Numbered from the stretch's first letter, positions 1 through 9,404 are shown. The stretch: DNA of 64,000 nt from Acidobacteriota bacterium (GCA_033549365.1 JAWSUF010000003.1:186001-250000); one strand, 5' to 3'. Translations and numbers: made by a program. Notes: generated by a model not told the origin, from the letters alone.

Positions 1-21
1 GAAGCGAAAAATGGACGATTT

Positions 22-1212
22 TCATCGGATGACTTCGATCGCCTGGCCGTCTTTGAGCCCGTCGACACCGACGGTGACGATGACGTCGCCCTCGACCAGT
101 CCGTCCGTCACCTCGACCTCGTCCTCTTCCATCAGGCCGATTTGGATTTCTCGTTGGACGGCTCTTTTTCCGTCAACGACGAAGGCGTAAATCTTGTTCT
201 GGCGGAAAAGGAGGGCGCGGCGGGGGATGGCCAGAACATCGGCCTTGTCGCCGATCGAAATGCGGACTTCAACGAACATGCCCGGCTTGAGGCGCAACGT
301 TTCATCGAAAACCTCGACCGTGACCTTGATCGTCCCTGTCTGGGTGTCGATCCGGGGGTTGATCAGCTTGACTTCGCCCGTGAAAGCCGTGCCGGGAAGA
401 ACCTCGCCTGCGCTGACACCGGCGGGCAGGCCGGTCTTGAGCTGCACGGCATCCGTTGTGGGGACGAAAACACGGACGAGAAGAGGCTTGAAGTCCTCGA
501 TGGTGAAGACCTGCTGGTTGGCGTTGACGCGGCCGCCGACCTCGACCAAGCGTTCCGTGATGAAGCCTTCGGACGGGGCGCGGAGCCGGGTCCAGCCCAG
601 TTGAAGCTCCAGGTTTTTGTAGTTTTCCTGGCGGGTCCGGAGTTCGAACTGTCTCTGCTTGAATTGGGCTTCCTGGGCCTGGAATTCCTGTTCGGAAATC
701 AGGTTTCTTTCGACCAGGGTCCGGCTCCGCTCGTAGTTCTTTTCGGCCTCATCCAGGCTGACCTGAGCCTGGTCGAGGGCGATCCGGGCCTGCTCGTAAC
801 TGATTCGGACTTCGATGTCGTCCAGGACGGCCAAGACTTCGTTTTCCCGGACGTAATCGCCTTCCTCCCGGACGAGCTGCCGGACATAGGCGGGGAGGCG
901 GGAGAAAACCTGGATTTTGCGAGACGGTTCGACGATGCCGTTCAGAACGAGATAAGATCTGAGGCTTTTTCGCGGGACGCGCATGACGTTCACGGGGACG
1001 GCCTGTTCTCCGCCGCCCGGCATTTTCATGCCGGGGCGGACGGCCGCATCGGGCCGTGTTTTTTGGGCCGTAGCCTCTTCAGGCGCGGACTTATCGGTCT
1101 GGACTTTCGCAGGGACCTGGGAGGCCGGATCAGGACGGGGGTCGCCGCTCCCGCTGCAGGCCCAGGCCAGAGCGGTGAGAGCCGTCAGGATGAGAATGAA
1201 GTTTTTTTTCAT
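22..1212 (-). CDS. RND efflux periplasmic adaptor (HlyD/AcrA family), lipoprotein
   Basis: Membrane-fusion adaptor that would link an inner-membrane RND pump to an outer-membrane TolC channel. The ATG at 1212 gives MKKNFILILTALTALAWAC, a lipoprotein signal peptide with lipobox LAWAC, so the 396-residue protein should be lipid-anchored in the periplasm. A biotinyl-lipoyl half-motif (VREEGDYVRENEVLAVLDD) is followed by a coiled-coil hairpin, the second lipoyl half (LRAPSEGFITERLVEVGGRV) and the beta-barrel and membrane-proximal domains ending in GLVEGDVIVTVGVDGLKDG. Upstream in-frame codons exist, but only this start gives a clean signal peptide. The pump genes would lie to the left of the window. 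The next gene is divergent, and I see no good promoter or Shine-Dalgarno for this one. Confidence 0.9.
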   Translation of the reverse strand: MKKNFILILTALTALAWACSGSGDPRPDPASQVPAKVQTDKSAPEEATAQKTRPDAAVRPGMKMPGGGEQAVPVNVMRVPRKSLRSYLVLNGIVEPSRKIQVFSRLPAYVRQLVREEGDYVRENEVLAVLDDIEVRISYEQARIALDQAQVSLDEAEKNYERSRTLVERNLISEQEFQAQEAQFKQRQFELRTRQENYKNLELQLGWTRLRAPSEGFITERLVEVGGRVNANQQVFTIEDFKPLLVRVFVPTTDAVQLKTGLPAGVSAGEVLPGTAFTGEVKLINPRIDTQTGTIKVTVEVFDETLRLKPGMFVEVRISIGDKADVLAIPRRALLFRQNKIYAFVVDGKRAVQREIQIGLMEEDEVEVTDGLVEGDVIVTVGVDGLKDGQAIEVIR

Positions 1213-1323
1213 CGTTGTCACCAATCGCACTTTACACATCGTCTCTGTTAATTTCTCTGCTTTAGACGCACACGGAATACTTTTCTTCCCTGAATCCTTC
1301 GATCGGGCCGATCCGGGCCGATA

Positions 1324-1352
1324 TGGACGCCGCCGGGGCGATGTGTTAGTAT
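1324..1352 (+). promoter_or_regulatory. Predicted sigma-70-type promoter of the glycosyltransferase operon (leaderless)
   Basis: TGGACG (1324-1329), 17 bp, TAGTAT (1347-1352). The -10 box ends 6 nt before the GTG at 1359, and no Shine-Dalgarno sequence is present, so transcription would begin at the start codon itself. The -35 box matches consensus at 4 of 6 positions. Confidence 0.45.
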
Positions 1353-1358
1353 TTTGCC

Positions 1359-2132
1359 GTGAAAATCTCGGCGGTCCTCATCACGCTGAACGAGGAAAAA
1401 CGTCTTGAACCGGCCCTGAGAAGTCTTCGCGATGTCGCCGATGAAATCATCGTCGTCGACAGCGGCAGCAAGGACGGCACGGTCCGCCTGGCCAAGAACT
1501 ACACCTCCCGCGTTTTCGAACGCGCCTGGGCCGGCTACGCCGACCAGAAAAACTACGCCAACGGTCTGGCCTCTCATCCCTGGATCCTTTCCCTCGACGC
1601 CGACGAGAGGTTGTCTCCGGAGCTTCGCCGGGAAATTCTGGACCTTAAGCCGGTGGATCCGGCCTGCAGCGCATTCTCCATGCCTCGGCGCGTCCATTAT
1701 CTGGGGAAATGGATCCGTCATTCGGGCTGGTATCCGGACCGCAAAATCCGCCTCTTCAGGATGGACAAGGCCCGATGGGACGGTGCTTTCGTCCATGAGA
1801 GCCTGGTCGTCTCGGGCGAAGTCCGCAAACTCAAAGGCGACATCCACCATTTCACCTACCGGGGCATCGACGACCATGTCGCCCGCATCAACCGCTTTTC
1901 CGAACTCGGCGCCCAGAAGCTCTATGCCGCCCGGAAAAAAAGCCGTTCCGGCCACCTGGTCTTTCTTCCGGCCGCCCGGTTTTTGAAATCCTACATTCTC
2001 AAACTCGGATTTCTCGACGGTTTCCCCGGCTTCGTCATCGCCGTTCTCAACGGCTATGCGGTTTTCATCCGCTATGCCAAGCTGCGCGAGATCTGGAAAA
2101 AGGGAGAGCGCATTGAGCCTTTTCCATATTGA
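1359..2132 (+). CDS. Glycosyltransferase family 2 (WaaE/KdtX-like)
   Basis: Inverting GT-A glycosyltransferase that probably adds a sugar to the LPS core or another surface glycan on the cytoplasmic face. The N-terminus ISAVLITLNEEKRLEPALRS is the GT2 nucleotide-sugar strand, DSGSKDGT the next conserved loop, and LSLDADERL holds the metal-binding DAD. The middle section (SMPRRVHYLGKWIRHSGWYP, then HESL and a DIHHFTY stretch) resembles the heptose- or Kdo-modifying WaaE group. Length is 257 residues, typical for that group. The GTG start follows a -10-like box by 6 nt with no ribosome-binding site. The gene overlaps the next glycosyltransferase by 20 bp and leads a four-gene operon. Confidence 0.88.
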   Translation: MKISAVLITLNEEKRLEPALRSLRDVADEIIVVDSGSKDGTVRLAKNYTSRVFERAWAGYADQKNYANGLASHPWILSLDADERLSPELRREILDLKPVDPACSAFSMPRRVHYLGKWIRHSGWYPDRKIRLFRMDKARWDGAFVHESLVVSGEVRKLKGDIHHFTYRGIDDHVARINRFSELGAQKLYAARKKSRSGHLVFLPAARFLKSYILKLGFLDGFPGFVIAVLNGYAVFIRYAKLREIWKKGERIEPFPY

Positions 2133-3228
2133 CGCCGGCCGGGAATGGCGGGGCGGACAGCGGCAGGTCCTTTTTCTGGCCCGGGAACTGGCTGCGAGGA
2201 ACCTCGATTTCCGGCTGGTCGTTCAGCCCGGCTCTCCTCTTCACGACAAGGCGGAGGCCGAAGATCTTCCCGTGCTCCCCGTGAAGATGCGGAGCGAGTT
2301 CGATCTTGCGGCCGTCCTGCGCCTGGCCTGGGCCATGAAGAGGCAGGGTTGTGTCCTGGCCCATTGTCATGACGCTCACGGCCTGGCCGTCGGCAAAGCG
2401 TCCGCTCGTCTGGCCGGTGTGCCTCTCCGGGTGGTGTCGCGCAGGGTGGATTTTCCTTTGAGATCGCGGCGCAAGTACATCAAGAACATCGATGCCGTGA
2501 TCGCCATCTCCGAAGAAGTGAAACGCGTGTGCCTCGAAGGCGGCGTTCCGGATTCTCTTATCGAGGTTGTCCCTTCGGGAATCGACTTCACGCCGTTTCG
2601 GGATGTCAAGGATCGGGATTTTCTGAGGCGGGAGTTCGGATTCGCGGCCGAGGATTATTTGGCCGGAATCGTCGCCCAGCTCGAGGACCACAAGGGTCAC
2701 CGCTATCTCATCGAAGCGGCGGGTTTTCTCAAGGAATGTGCGCCGCATATCAAAATCATCGTTGTCGGGGAGGGATCCCTGAGAATGGAGCTCGATCGCC
2801 GGGCCCGGGAACTCGCTGTCGGGGACATGGTCTATTTCCTCGGGTTCCGCGAGGATGTCCCCCGGATTCTGGCTTCCCTCGACCTGTTTGTTCTCTCCTC
2901 GCACATGGAAGGTCTGGGGACTTCGCTCATGGATGCCATGGCCTGCCGCCTGCCCATTGTCGCCACTCAAGCGGGAGGGATTCCCGAGATCGTCATCCAC
3001 CGGAAAACGGGGCTGCTTGTTCCTCCCCGCGACCCGGACACCTTGGCCCAGGCGATTTTGAAGCTGTATCTCGACCGGTCCCTGGCCGGCCGCCTGGCCC
3101 AGGCGGGATACGACCTGGTTCACCGGAAGTTTTCGGCCGAGTCCATGGCCCGGAAGATCATCGAGATTTATGAACGCCTGGCCGCTCAGAAAGGAGTCCG
3201 CCTTGCCGAGACCCGGGAAAAGGATTAG
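2113..3228 (+). CDS. Glycosyltransferase family 4 (GT-B)
   Basis: Retaining GT-B glycosyltransferase of about 371 residues, probably acting in LPS or other surface glycan assembly together with the upstream GT2. The N-terminal domain carries GREWRGGQRQVLFLARELA, the usual acceptor-side loop of family 4. The C-terminal domain has the nucleotide-sugar site: VPSGIDFTPF, VGEGSLRMELDRRA, VYFLGFREDVPRILASLDLF and the EGLGTSLMDAMACRLPIVAT motif containing the conserved glutamate. I chose the TTG at 2113 because AGGGAGAG (2101-2108) precedes it and the conserved sequence begins right after it. An earlier in-frame ATG (2056) would add 19 residues encoded inside the upstream gene. Confidence 0.88.
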   Translation: MSLFHIDAGREWRGGQRQVLFLARELAARNLDFRLVVQPGSPLHDKAEAEDLPVLPVKMRSEFDLAAVLRLAWAMKRQGCVLAHCHDAHGLAVGKASARLAGVPLRVVSRRVDFPLRSRRKYIKNIDAVIAISEEVKRVCLEGGVPDSLIEVVPSGIDFTPFRDVKDRDFLRREFGFAAEDYLAGIVAQLEDHKGHRYLIEAAGFLKECAPHIKIIVVGEGSLRMELDRRARELAVGDMVYFLGFREDVPRILASLDLFVLSSHMEGLGTSLMDAMACRLPIVATQAGGIPEIVIHRKTGLLVPPRDPDTLAQAILKLYLDRSLAGRLAQAGYDLVHRKFSAESMARKIIEIYERLAAQKGVRLAETREKD

Positions 3229-4048
3229 AGTCCGCCCCCTCGAAACCTTCGAGGATTTTCATAAACTCCTTCCCATTCAGAAAGCGGTCTGGGGCCATGC
3301 GGACATCGACCTGACGCCCGTCCACCAATTCTGCGTGTCGTCGCATCTGGGCGCCATGATCCTCGGCGTATTCCTGGGCCGGGATCTCGCGGGATTCGTC
3401 TATTCCTTCCCGGGGATCCACAACGGAACGGTTTGTCAGCATTCCCATCTTCTGGCCGTCCTTCCCGAACACCAGGGATTCGGTCTCGGGAAATGTCTCA
3501 AATGGGCCCAGCGCGAAGAAGCGATCCGGCGCGGTTTCGATCTCATCACCTGGACCTTCGATCCTTTGAAAACGCGAAATGCCCGGCTCAACCTGCAGAC
3601 TCTGGGTGCCGGGTCTCGGACCTATCTCCACAATTTTTACGGTCTGACGCCGGCTCTCTGCCCAGGACCCGGCATTCCGACCGACCGCCTCTTTGTGGAA
3701 TGGCGGATTCGGGGCCGGCGGGTTCGAGCGTTGGCCGGGAAGGGCGCGACGAAGAGAGAGCCGGATCCCTTGCCGTTCCCCAAAGCCCTCGAGCGAAAGG
3801 CGAAGCCTGAGGCGGGATCGGATCTTTTCGCGCCGCGCCGGCCGAGCTTGGACATCGACGCTCCCGCAATCCTTGTCGAAGTGCCGCGGGACATCCGGGC
3901 GGCGGGAGCGCCGCCCGATCTGATCGCCCGCTGGCAGAGCGCCTTGCGCCGCGTCATGACCCGCTATTTCGCCCGAGGTTTTTATACCGGAGGATTTCAT
4001 TTCGGGGATCGCTGCTTTTATGTCCTGCGGCGCTCGCCCAAGTTTTAA
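3203..4048 (+). CDS. GNAT-superfamily acyltransferase (COG3375-like), probably N-acylates amino acids
   Basis: GNAT-fold protein of 281 residues. The acyl-CoA binding segment is visible around LLAVLPEHQGFGLGKCLKWAQREEA, where QGFGLGK corresponds to the Q/RxxGxG loop. WTFDPLKTRNARLNLQTLG is typical of the COG3375 branch. The TTG at 3203 has a strong ribosome site, AAAGGAG (3190-3196), and overlaps the end of the previous gene by 26 bp. The enolase-superfamily racemase starts 18 bp downstream. Known biology: in Geobacillus a GNAT succinyltransferase acts with N-succinylamino-acid racemase to invert D-amino acids; the neighbourhood suggests the same role here, which is inference. The substrate cannot be read from the sequence. 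Confidence 0.8.
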   Translation: MPRPGKRIRVRPLETFEDFHKLLPIQKAVWGHADIDLTPVHQFCVSSHLGAMILGVFLGRDLAGFVYSFPGIHNGTVCQHSHLLAVLPEHQGFGLGKCLKWAQREEAIRRGFDLITWTFDPLKTRNARLNLQTLGAGSRTYLHNFYGLTPALCPGPGIPTDRLFVEWRIRGRRVRALAGKGATKREPDPLPFPKALERKAKPEAGSDLFAPRRPSLDIDAPAILVEVPRDIRAAGAPPDLIARWQSALRRVMTRYFARGFYTGGFHFGDRCFYVLRRSPKF

Positions 4049-4066
4049 TTTTTCTTGGAGGACGAT

Positions 4067-5176
4067 ATGGCCATCGAACGCGTCGAGTTGCAGCTTCTCA
4101 AGCTTCCCTATGTCCATTTTTTCGAGACGAGTTTCGGGAGAGCTTATGACAGGACCTTCATCATCTCCCGCGTCTTCTCTGAAGGGGTTTCAGGCTGGGG
4201 AGAGTGCACGGCCGAGGAACAGCCGCTTTACAGCGGAGAAACGACCGAGACGGCCTGGCATATCCTGAAAGATTTCCTCGTTCCTCTTCTATTGGAAAAG
4301 AAACTGGAGGATCCGGCGGACTTCGCCGCCGCCGCGGGCGTTTACCGCGGCAACCGCATGGCCAAGGCCGGTCTGGAGCTGGCCCTGTGGGATCTCAAGG
4401 CGAAAAAGGCCGGCCGGCCTCTTTCCCGTCTTTACGGCGCCTCCCGGGAAACCGTCGAAGCCGGGGTGAGCTGCGGCATCGAGGATTCCCTGCCCGACCT
4501 CGTCGCCCGGGTCGGCGCCTACCTGGCCGAAGGTTACCGTCGCGTCAAGATCAAGATCAAGCCGGGTTGGGACGTTGCGGCCTGCAAGGCTTTGAGATCG
4601 GCTTATCCCGATCTCATGCTTCAGGCCGACGCCAACGGCGCTTACGCCGTGTCCGACATTCCGCGTCTCCGGGAACTCGACGCGTTTCATATGATGATGA
4701 TCGAACAGCCCTTCCCTCCCTACGATCTCTGGGATCACGCCAAGCTCCAGCGGGAGATGGAGACGCCGCTCTGCCTTGATGAAAGCATCCTCTCCCTGGA
4801 CACGACCCGGGCCGCCCTGGAGATGGGCGGCTGCCGCATCGTCAACATCAAGGTCGGCCGCGTCGGCGGCATTGTCGAAGCCCGGAAAATCCATGATCAC
4901 TGCCTGGCGGCCGGCGTTCCCGTCTGGTGCGGCGGAATGCTCGAGTCGGGAATCGGGCGAGCCCACAACCTCCACCTGGCGGCGCTTCCCAATTTCAAGT
5001 TCCCCAACGATCTGAGCGCAAGCCGCCGCTACTATCAGGAGGACATCATCGATCCGTTCATCGAACTCTGCGGCCCCGGTCTCATCCGGGTTCCCGAGGG
5101 TCCCGGGATCGGGGTCAACCCGGTCGAATCCCGGATCCGGAAAGCCGCTCTGAGGAGAGAAACCTTCAATCCCTGA
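4067..5176 (+). CDS. N-acylamino-acid racemase / o-succinylbenzoate synthase (enolase superfamily)
   Basis: Muconate-lactonizing subgroup enzyme of 369 residues that either dehydrates SHCHC to o-succinylbenzoate (menaquinone pathway) or racemises N-acylamino acids. Visible catalytic set: KIK with Lys163 and Lys165, metal ligands Asp188 (QADANG), Glu213 (IEQPF) and Asp238 (CLDES), and the opposite general base Lys262 (NIKVGRVGG). WCGGMLESGIGRAHN is the loop shared by the NSAR/OSBS clade. The ATG at 4067 has GGAGG (4057-4061) at good spacing; a TTG at 4055 is in frame but overlaps that site. No other men gene is nearby and a GNAT acyltransferase lies just upstream, so I favour racemase over menC. 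Motifs cannot separate the two. Confidence 0.88.
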   Translation: MAIERVELQLLKLPYVHFFETSFGRAYDRTFIISRVFSEGVSGWGECTAEEQPLYSGETTETAWHILKDFLVPLLLEKKLEDPADFAAAAGVYRGNRMAKAGLELALWDLKAKKAGRPLSRLYGASRETVEAGVSCGIEDSLPDLVARVGAYLAEGYRRVKIKIKPGWDVAACKALRSAYPDLMLQADANGAYAVSDIPRLRELDAFHMMMIEQPFPPYDLWDHAKLQREMETPLCLDESILSLDTTRAALEMGGCRIVNIKVGRVGGIVEARKIHDHCLAAGVPVWCGGMLESGIGRAHNLHLAALPNFKFPNDLSASRRYYQEDIIDPFIELCGPGLIRVPEGPGIGVNPVESRIRKAALRRETFNP

Positions 5177-5193
5177 TCGGTCCTGTTTACATT

Positions 5194-7323
5194 TTACGGG
5201 AATGCCTTGCGCAGGCGGGCGGTCAACTGGCGAATCTGGAATTCCAACTGACTCACCCATTCGGAGAGATCCCCGCTTTTTTTTCCTTTGGCCGCCTTTT
5301 CCAGTTGAAACGCGGCGGCGCTTGCAGCCATGCCCCCCATATTGGCCGTCGCCCCCTTGATTTTATGGGCCTGAAGGGCGATTCCCTCCGGGTCTTCCCG
5401 CTCGACGGTATTTTTCAAGATATCCATCTGTTCAACCATATCCTCAATAAATCCGGGTATGATTTTTGCGGCCAGCTCTTCATCGTTCATGAGGCGGGCC
5501 ATTAAGGCTTTCTTATCGAACACCGGGCCGGCTTGATGCGACGGCGGAGACTTGGGCGCCGACGATTCCCGGGGTGCTCTCCTTGTTGAACGATCCAGCC
5601 ATTTTGCCAGGGCGGTTTCGAGATCCTGAGGCGCGATCGGTTTGGCCAGGTAATCGTCCATGCCCGCGGCGAGACAGCACTCGCGGTCGCCCTGCAGGGC
5701 GTGCGCCGTCATGGCGATGATGGGGATGGCCGGATCGGTGATCTTGGTGTGCCCGGAGCGGATGATGTGCGTGGCTTCGAATCCGTCCATAACGGGCATC
5801 TGCACATCCATGAAAACGAGGTCGTAGGAGACGCGTTCGAGAGCCCGGACGGCTTCTTCCCCGTCGGCCACGGCATCGACGCGATAGCCCATCTTTTCCA
5901 GGATTCTCAAGGCGACTTCCCGGTTGATGGCGTTGTCCTCGGCCAAAAGGATCCGCCCTTTCCTCCGGCGGGACTCCCGGATCGTAAATCGGGTGATCAG
6001 GGAGGGTTCTCCGGACGGAGAGAGGTGCGCTCCGGATAGAACGGCCGTCAGGCAGTCCCGAAGCTGAGCCTGTTTCAGGGGCTTCGTCAAATAGGCGGCG
6101 AAGCCCAGGGCTCTCAGTCTTTTAACGTCGCCCCGGCGACCGACGGAGGTCATCATGACGAGAAGCGTGTCTTTCAGCCGGGCGTCGTTCTTGATCGCCC
6201 GGCCGAGGGCTTCACCGTCGATCCGGGGCATGTGCATGTCGATGATCGCAATGCGAAAAGGATCGCCGGCCGCATGGGCTTGGCGCAGGATCTGGAGCGC
6301 CCGGACGGCGCTTTCGGCCTCGGTATGCCGGACGCCCCAGGAAGACATCTGTTCGGCCAGGACCAGGCGGTTGGTGGCATTGTCGTCGACAGCCAGGATT
6401 CGAACGCCGCGAAGATCCGGATCGGCGGCATCCTCCTCCGGGAGTTCCGGTTGTTTTATGAAGGAGACGGAGAATCCGAAAACGGATCCCAAGCCGACCG
6501 CACTTCGAACGCTGATCGTTCCCCCCATCAATTCGACGAGGCGCCGGGCGATGGCCAGGCCGAGGCCCGATCCCCCATACCGCCTTGTGCTTGAGGAGTC
6601 AACTTGGTGGAAGGCCTCGAACAACCGGTCCATTTTGTCGGCGGGAATGCCGATTCCCGAGTCACGGACTTCGAAACGGATGTGTGTTGTGTCTTCCGTT
6701 TCAGATTCGAGCGCGGCGGACACCACAATCTCCCCTTCGTCCGTAAATTTGAGGGCGTTTTCGCCCAGGTTGAGGAGCACCTGGCGCAGCCGGGCCGGAT
6801 CGCCCCGAAGCCGCGAGGGGAGGCGAGGATCGATCCGGAGGATGAACTCGACGTTCTTTTCCTGGGCCCGCGGTCCGAGGACTTCCGTGAGATCTTCCAG
6901 GGTGATCTGCAGGGCGAAGTCCACGCTTTGCAGGTCGAGATCCTCGGATTCGATCATGGAGAAATCCAGAATATCCTCGATGACGTGAAGCAGGGTATCG
7001 GCGCTCGATTTGAGGGTTTCGGCGAAACGGCGCTGCTCATCGGACAGATCGGCGTTCAGCAGCAGCTCCGTCATGCCCATGATGCCGTTGAGCGGCGTCC
7101 GGATTTCATGGCTCATGTTCGAGAGAAAACGCGTTTTGGCCATATGGGCGGCGTGAGCTTCCGAAGCCATGGCGTCGGCCTGCCGGACGGCCGCTTCGAA
7201 CCGCCGCCGGAGTTCATCATCTGTTTCTTCGGGCGGCTTGCGGATGATCCGGGACAGACTTCGGAGGGCCTTGCCGGGAAGGCCGGCAAATCCTTTGATC
7301 AGGCGGCGCAGTCTCGAATTCAT
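5194..7323 (-). CDS. Soluble hybrid sensor histidine kinase (HisKA-HATPase-REC-REC-Hpt)
   Basis: Multi-step phosphorelay kinase of 709 residues. Order: short basic N-terminus with a helical linker; HisKA with phospho-acceptor His72 in [13 protein letters not shown]; HATPase with N box (GENALKF, Asn189), DSGIGI (221-226) and GGSGLGL (250-256); receiver 1 with phospho-Asp362 ([11 protein letters not shown]); receiver 2 with Asp506 ([12 protein letters not shown]); C-terminal Hpt with His653 ([14 protein letters not shown]). I see no transmembrane segment, PAS, GAF or other sensor domain, so it is probably cytoplasmic and receives its signal from a partner. No cognate regulator gene is adjacent. 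A TTGACA-18-TATCCT promoter lies about 65 bp upstream. Convergent with the racemase gene. Confidence 0.93.
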   Translation of the reverse strand: MNSRLRRLIKGFAGLPGKALRSLSRIIRKPPEETDDELRRRFEAAVRQADAMASEAHAAHMAKTRFLSNMSHEIRTPLNGIMGMTELLLNADLSDEQRRFAETLKSSADTLLHVIEDILDFSMIESEDLDLQSVDFALQITLEDLTEVLGPRAQEKNVEFILRIDPRLPSRLRGDPARLRQVLLNLGENALKFTDEGEIVVSAALESETEDTTHIRFEVRDSGIGIPADKMDRLFEAFHQVDSSSTRRYGGSGLGLAIARRLVELMGGTISVRSAVGLGSVFGFSVSFIKQPELPEEDAADPDLRGVRILAVDDNATNRLVLAEQMSSWGVRHTEAESAVRALQILRQAHAAGDPFRIAIIDMHMPRIDGEALGRAIKNDARLKDTLLVMMTSVGRRGDVKRLRALGFAAYLTKPLKQAQLRDCLTAVLSGAHLSPSGEPSLITRFTIRESRRRKGRILLAEDNAINREVALRILEKMGYRVDAVADGEEAVRALERVSYDLVFMDVQMPVMDGFEATHIIRSGHTKITDPAIPIIAMTAHALQGDRECCLAAGMDDYLAKPIAPQDLETALAKWLDRSTRRAPRESSAPKSPPSHQAGPVFDKKALMARLMNDEELAAKIIPGFIEDMVEQMDILKNTVEREDPEGIALQAHKIKGATANMGGMAASAAAFQLEKAAKGKKSGDLSEWVSQLEFQIRQLTARLRKAFP

Positions 7324-7388
7324 GATGAAATGTCCGTCCCTCCGAGGGACGCCGACATCTGTTTGTCATCCGGTCTCGGCCTGCCTGA

Positions 7389-7418
7389 AGGATAGTGCAG
7401 ATTCTCCGGGGGTGTCAA
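7389..7418 (-). promoter_or_regulatory. Predicted promoter of the hybrid histidine kinase gene
   Basis: On the minus strand: TTGACA (7413-7418), 18 bp, TATCCT (7389-7394). The predicted transcription start near 7382 leaves a leader of about 60 nt before the ATG at 7323. Confidence 0.5.
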
Positions 7419-7454
7419 GGCGGCGGGCCGGATGCCTGGATTTCTCCGGCCTCC

Positions 7455-9050
7455 TCAGCGGGACATGTAAACGGTCTCGCCAACGCCGATCGGCAGCCCG
7501 GTGAAATACCAGACGAACATCAGCGCCAGCCAGAGAATCAGAAGCCCGATGGCGTAGGGCAGAAGAAGTGTGACCACCGTCCCGATCCCGGCGCGCTTGT
7601 CGTATTTGTGGATCCAGCCCAGAAGCAGAGGAAAGTAGGGATACATGGGGCTGATGCCGTTGGTCACCGAGTCGCCGATGCGGTACATCAACTGCACAAA
7701 GGCGGGGCTGTAGTTGAGCTGCGCCAGCATGGGGATAAAAATGGGCGCAAAGATGGCCCACTTCGCCGAACCGCTGCCGATGAAAATATTGATGCCCGCG
7801 ATCATGATGACGAAGAGGACGAACAGCAGCGGACCGGTCAGACCGGTGGTTTTCAGAAACTCCGCTCCGGAGATGGCGAGAATCGTGTCCAGGCGACTCC
7901 AATTGAAGAAGTTGATGAACTGGGCTACGACCACCATGAGCACGATGTAGCCGGCCAGATCCCGCATGCCCTGAGTCATGAATTCGAGCACATCGGCGGA
8001 TTTTTTTATGGTTCCCGCGATTTTGCCGTAGACCGTTCCGGTGATGGTGAAGAAGAAGAAAAGGATCGGGACCAGACCCCGAAGGAGCGGCGAGGGCACG
8101 ATGCCCCCGGTCTCCGGATCCCGAAGCGGCGCCCCCTGGGGAGCCGAAAGAAGAACGATCAACCCGACATAGAGAAGGCCGAAAAGCAGGGCCAGAACCA
8201 GCCCGCGCCGCTCTCCCCGCGTCAAGGGAGTTCTGGAGGCGACTCCATTTTCTCCCTCCGGGACTCCGTTCTCCCCCGGACTGTAAGTTCCCATTCGGGG
8301 GATGGTGAAGCGGCGGGCGATGAAGGCCCCGACGAAGCCGAGAGCCACGGTGGAGACGATCATGAAGTACCAGTTGGCGGTGGCGCTGACTTCCCGAACT
8401 CCCGGCATGTGGCTCACGACCTCGGAGCTGATGCCGGCCAAAAGGACGTCGGTGCCGGCGATGAAAAAGTTGGCCGTGAAGCCTGCCGTGGCGCCCGCGT
8501 AGCCGACCACCAGGCCGGCCACGGGATGAAGCCCCATTTTAAGGAAAATGATGGCGGCGATGGGGGGAATGATGACAACGCCCGCGTCGGATCCGATGTT
8601 GCCGCAGGCGCCCAGGATGAAGATGACGGGAAGCACGATGCCGCGGGGCACGCTGAAGGCGATGGTGCGCATCAGAACCGGGAGAAACCCGCTCTTTTCC
8701 GCGATGGAAACGCCCATGAGCATGACCAGGACCAGGCCGACGGGCGCAAACCCGGAAAAATTCGTCACCATGCGTTCGACGAAAAGCCGCAATCCGTCGG
8801 CCGAAAGCAGGTTGACGGCGTGAACCGTTTCCTGAGTTTGCGGGTTGACGGCCTTGAGGCCGATCACCGCGGCAGCCCCGCTGGCCGCCAGCATGAAAAG
8901 CGAGATCCAGACGAAAAGCCAGAACGGATGGGGGAGCTTGTTGCCCAGACGCTCGATCAGATGAAGAAGCCGGCCCGCGCGGGCTTCCCCGCCTTTGGGC
9001 TTTCCTGTCGTTTGTCCGCCTTCCGCCGCGTTCCGATTCCGTTTCGCCAT
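7455..9050 (-). CDS. AbgT-family transporter
   Basis: Inner-membrane carrier of 531 residues from the AbgT family, whose known members import p-aminobenzoyl-glutamate or export sulfonamides. Conserved features seen: LPHPFWLFVWISLFMLA at the first membrane helix, the long loop ending LRLFVERMVTNFSGFAPVG, GACGNIGSDAGVVIIPPIAA, GYAGATAGFTANFFIAGTDVLLAGI, and GSGSAKWAIFAPIFIPM. About twelve hydrophobic segments can be counted. The ATG at 9050 has GGAGG eight bases upstream; an earlier in-frame start at 9089 lacks one. A charged, poorly conserved N-terminal tail of about 25 residues precedes the family domain. With amino-acid racemases elsewhere in the window, peptide or amino-acid conjugate transport is a plausible use, which is inference. 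Confidence 0.92.
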   Translation of the reverse strand: MAKRNRNAAEGGQTTGKPKGGEARAGRLLHLIERLGNKLPHPFWLFVWISLFMLAASGAAAVIGLKAVNPQTQETVHAVNLLSADGLRLFVERMVTNFSGFAPVGLVLVMLMGVSIAEKSGFLPVLMRTIAFSVPRGIVLPVIFILGACGNIGSDAGVVIIPPIAAIIFLKMGLHPVAGLVVGYAGATAGFTANFFIAGTDVLLAGISSEVVSHMPGVREVSATANWYFMIVSTVALGFVGAFIARRFTIPRMGTYSPGENGVPEGENGVASRTPLTRGERRGLVLALLFGLLYVGLIVLLSAPQGAPLRDPETGGIVPSPLLRGLVPILFFFFTITGTVYGKIAGTIKKSADVLEFMTQGMRDLAGYIVLMVVVAQFINFFNWSRLDTILAISGAEFLKTTGLTGPLLFVLFVIMIAGINIFIGSGSAKWAIFAPIFIPMLAQLNYSPAFVQLMYRIGDSVTNGISPMYPYFPLLLGWIHKYDKRAGIGTVVTLLLPYAIGLLILWLALMFVWYFTGLPIGVGETVYMSR

Positions 9051-9284
9051 CTCTCGGCCTCCATTTCCGAAATCCGTGCTCCCCGCCACGCGCCTGTCGA
9101 TCTCCTGCGATCATCGGGGCCAAAAAACACCCTTGGGAACAACGGGGACTCAAGAGCGCGGGTGTCGGCAGATGGGCGTCTTTGAAGCGACGCCGGCACT
9201 CAACAACGGTATCGTGAATTATTGAAAAAGAATCATACCATAAATTCTTCCTGAAATATTGATCAATCGGCGATCCATGAAGGA
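9051..9284. other. Intergenic region between the AbgT gene and the tRNA promoter
   Basis: No gene is supported here. The right part (about 9200-9285) is clearly AT-rich for this genome and contains a perfect 10-bp palindrome ATTGATCAAT at 9258-9267, which could be an operator. I found no convincing -35/-10 pair for the AbgT gene. Confidence 0.5.
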
Positions 9285-9314
9285 TTGACAAGAATTCATG
9301 GAAACGCCTATGAT
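9285..9314 (+). promoter_or_regulatory. Predicted promoter of tRNA-Ala and the Mut7-C gene
   Basis: TTGACA (9285-9290), 18 bp, TATGAT (9309-9314), followed by a GC-rich discriminator (GTGTTGCGCC) of the kind seen at stringently controlled stable-RNA promoters. The tRNA begins about 85 nt after the predicted start site. Confidence 0.6.
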
Positions 9315-9404
9315 GTGTTGCGCCGGCCGCCGGATGACGGCGACCTTTCGCGCGCGGCGGATTCCCCCGGACATGGGAGATTCAACAACGCAACGGACAA
9401 ATGT

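Noticed and set aside
7395-9185. 596-codon plus-strand frame opposite the AbgT gene
   Set aside because: Charged low-complexity translation antisense to a clear membrane transporter.
9258-9267. Palindrome ATTGATCAAT as a defined operator
   Set aside because: Single copy, no matching regulator gene nearby, and AT-rich palindromes of this size can occur by chance.
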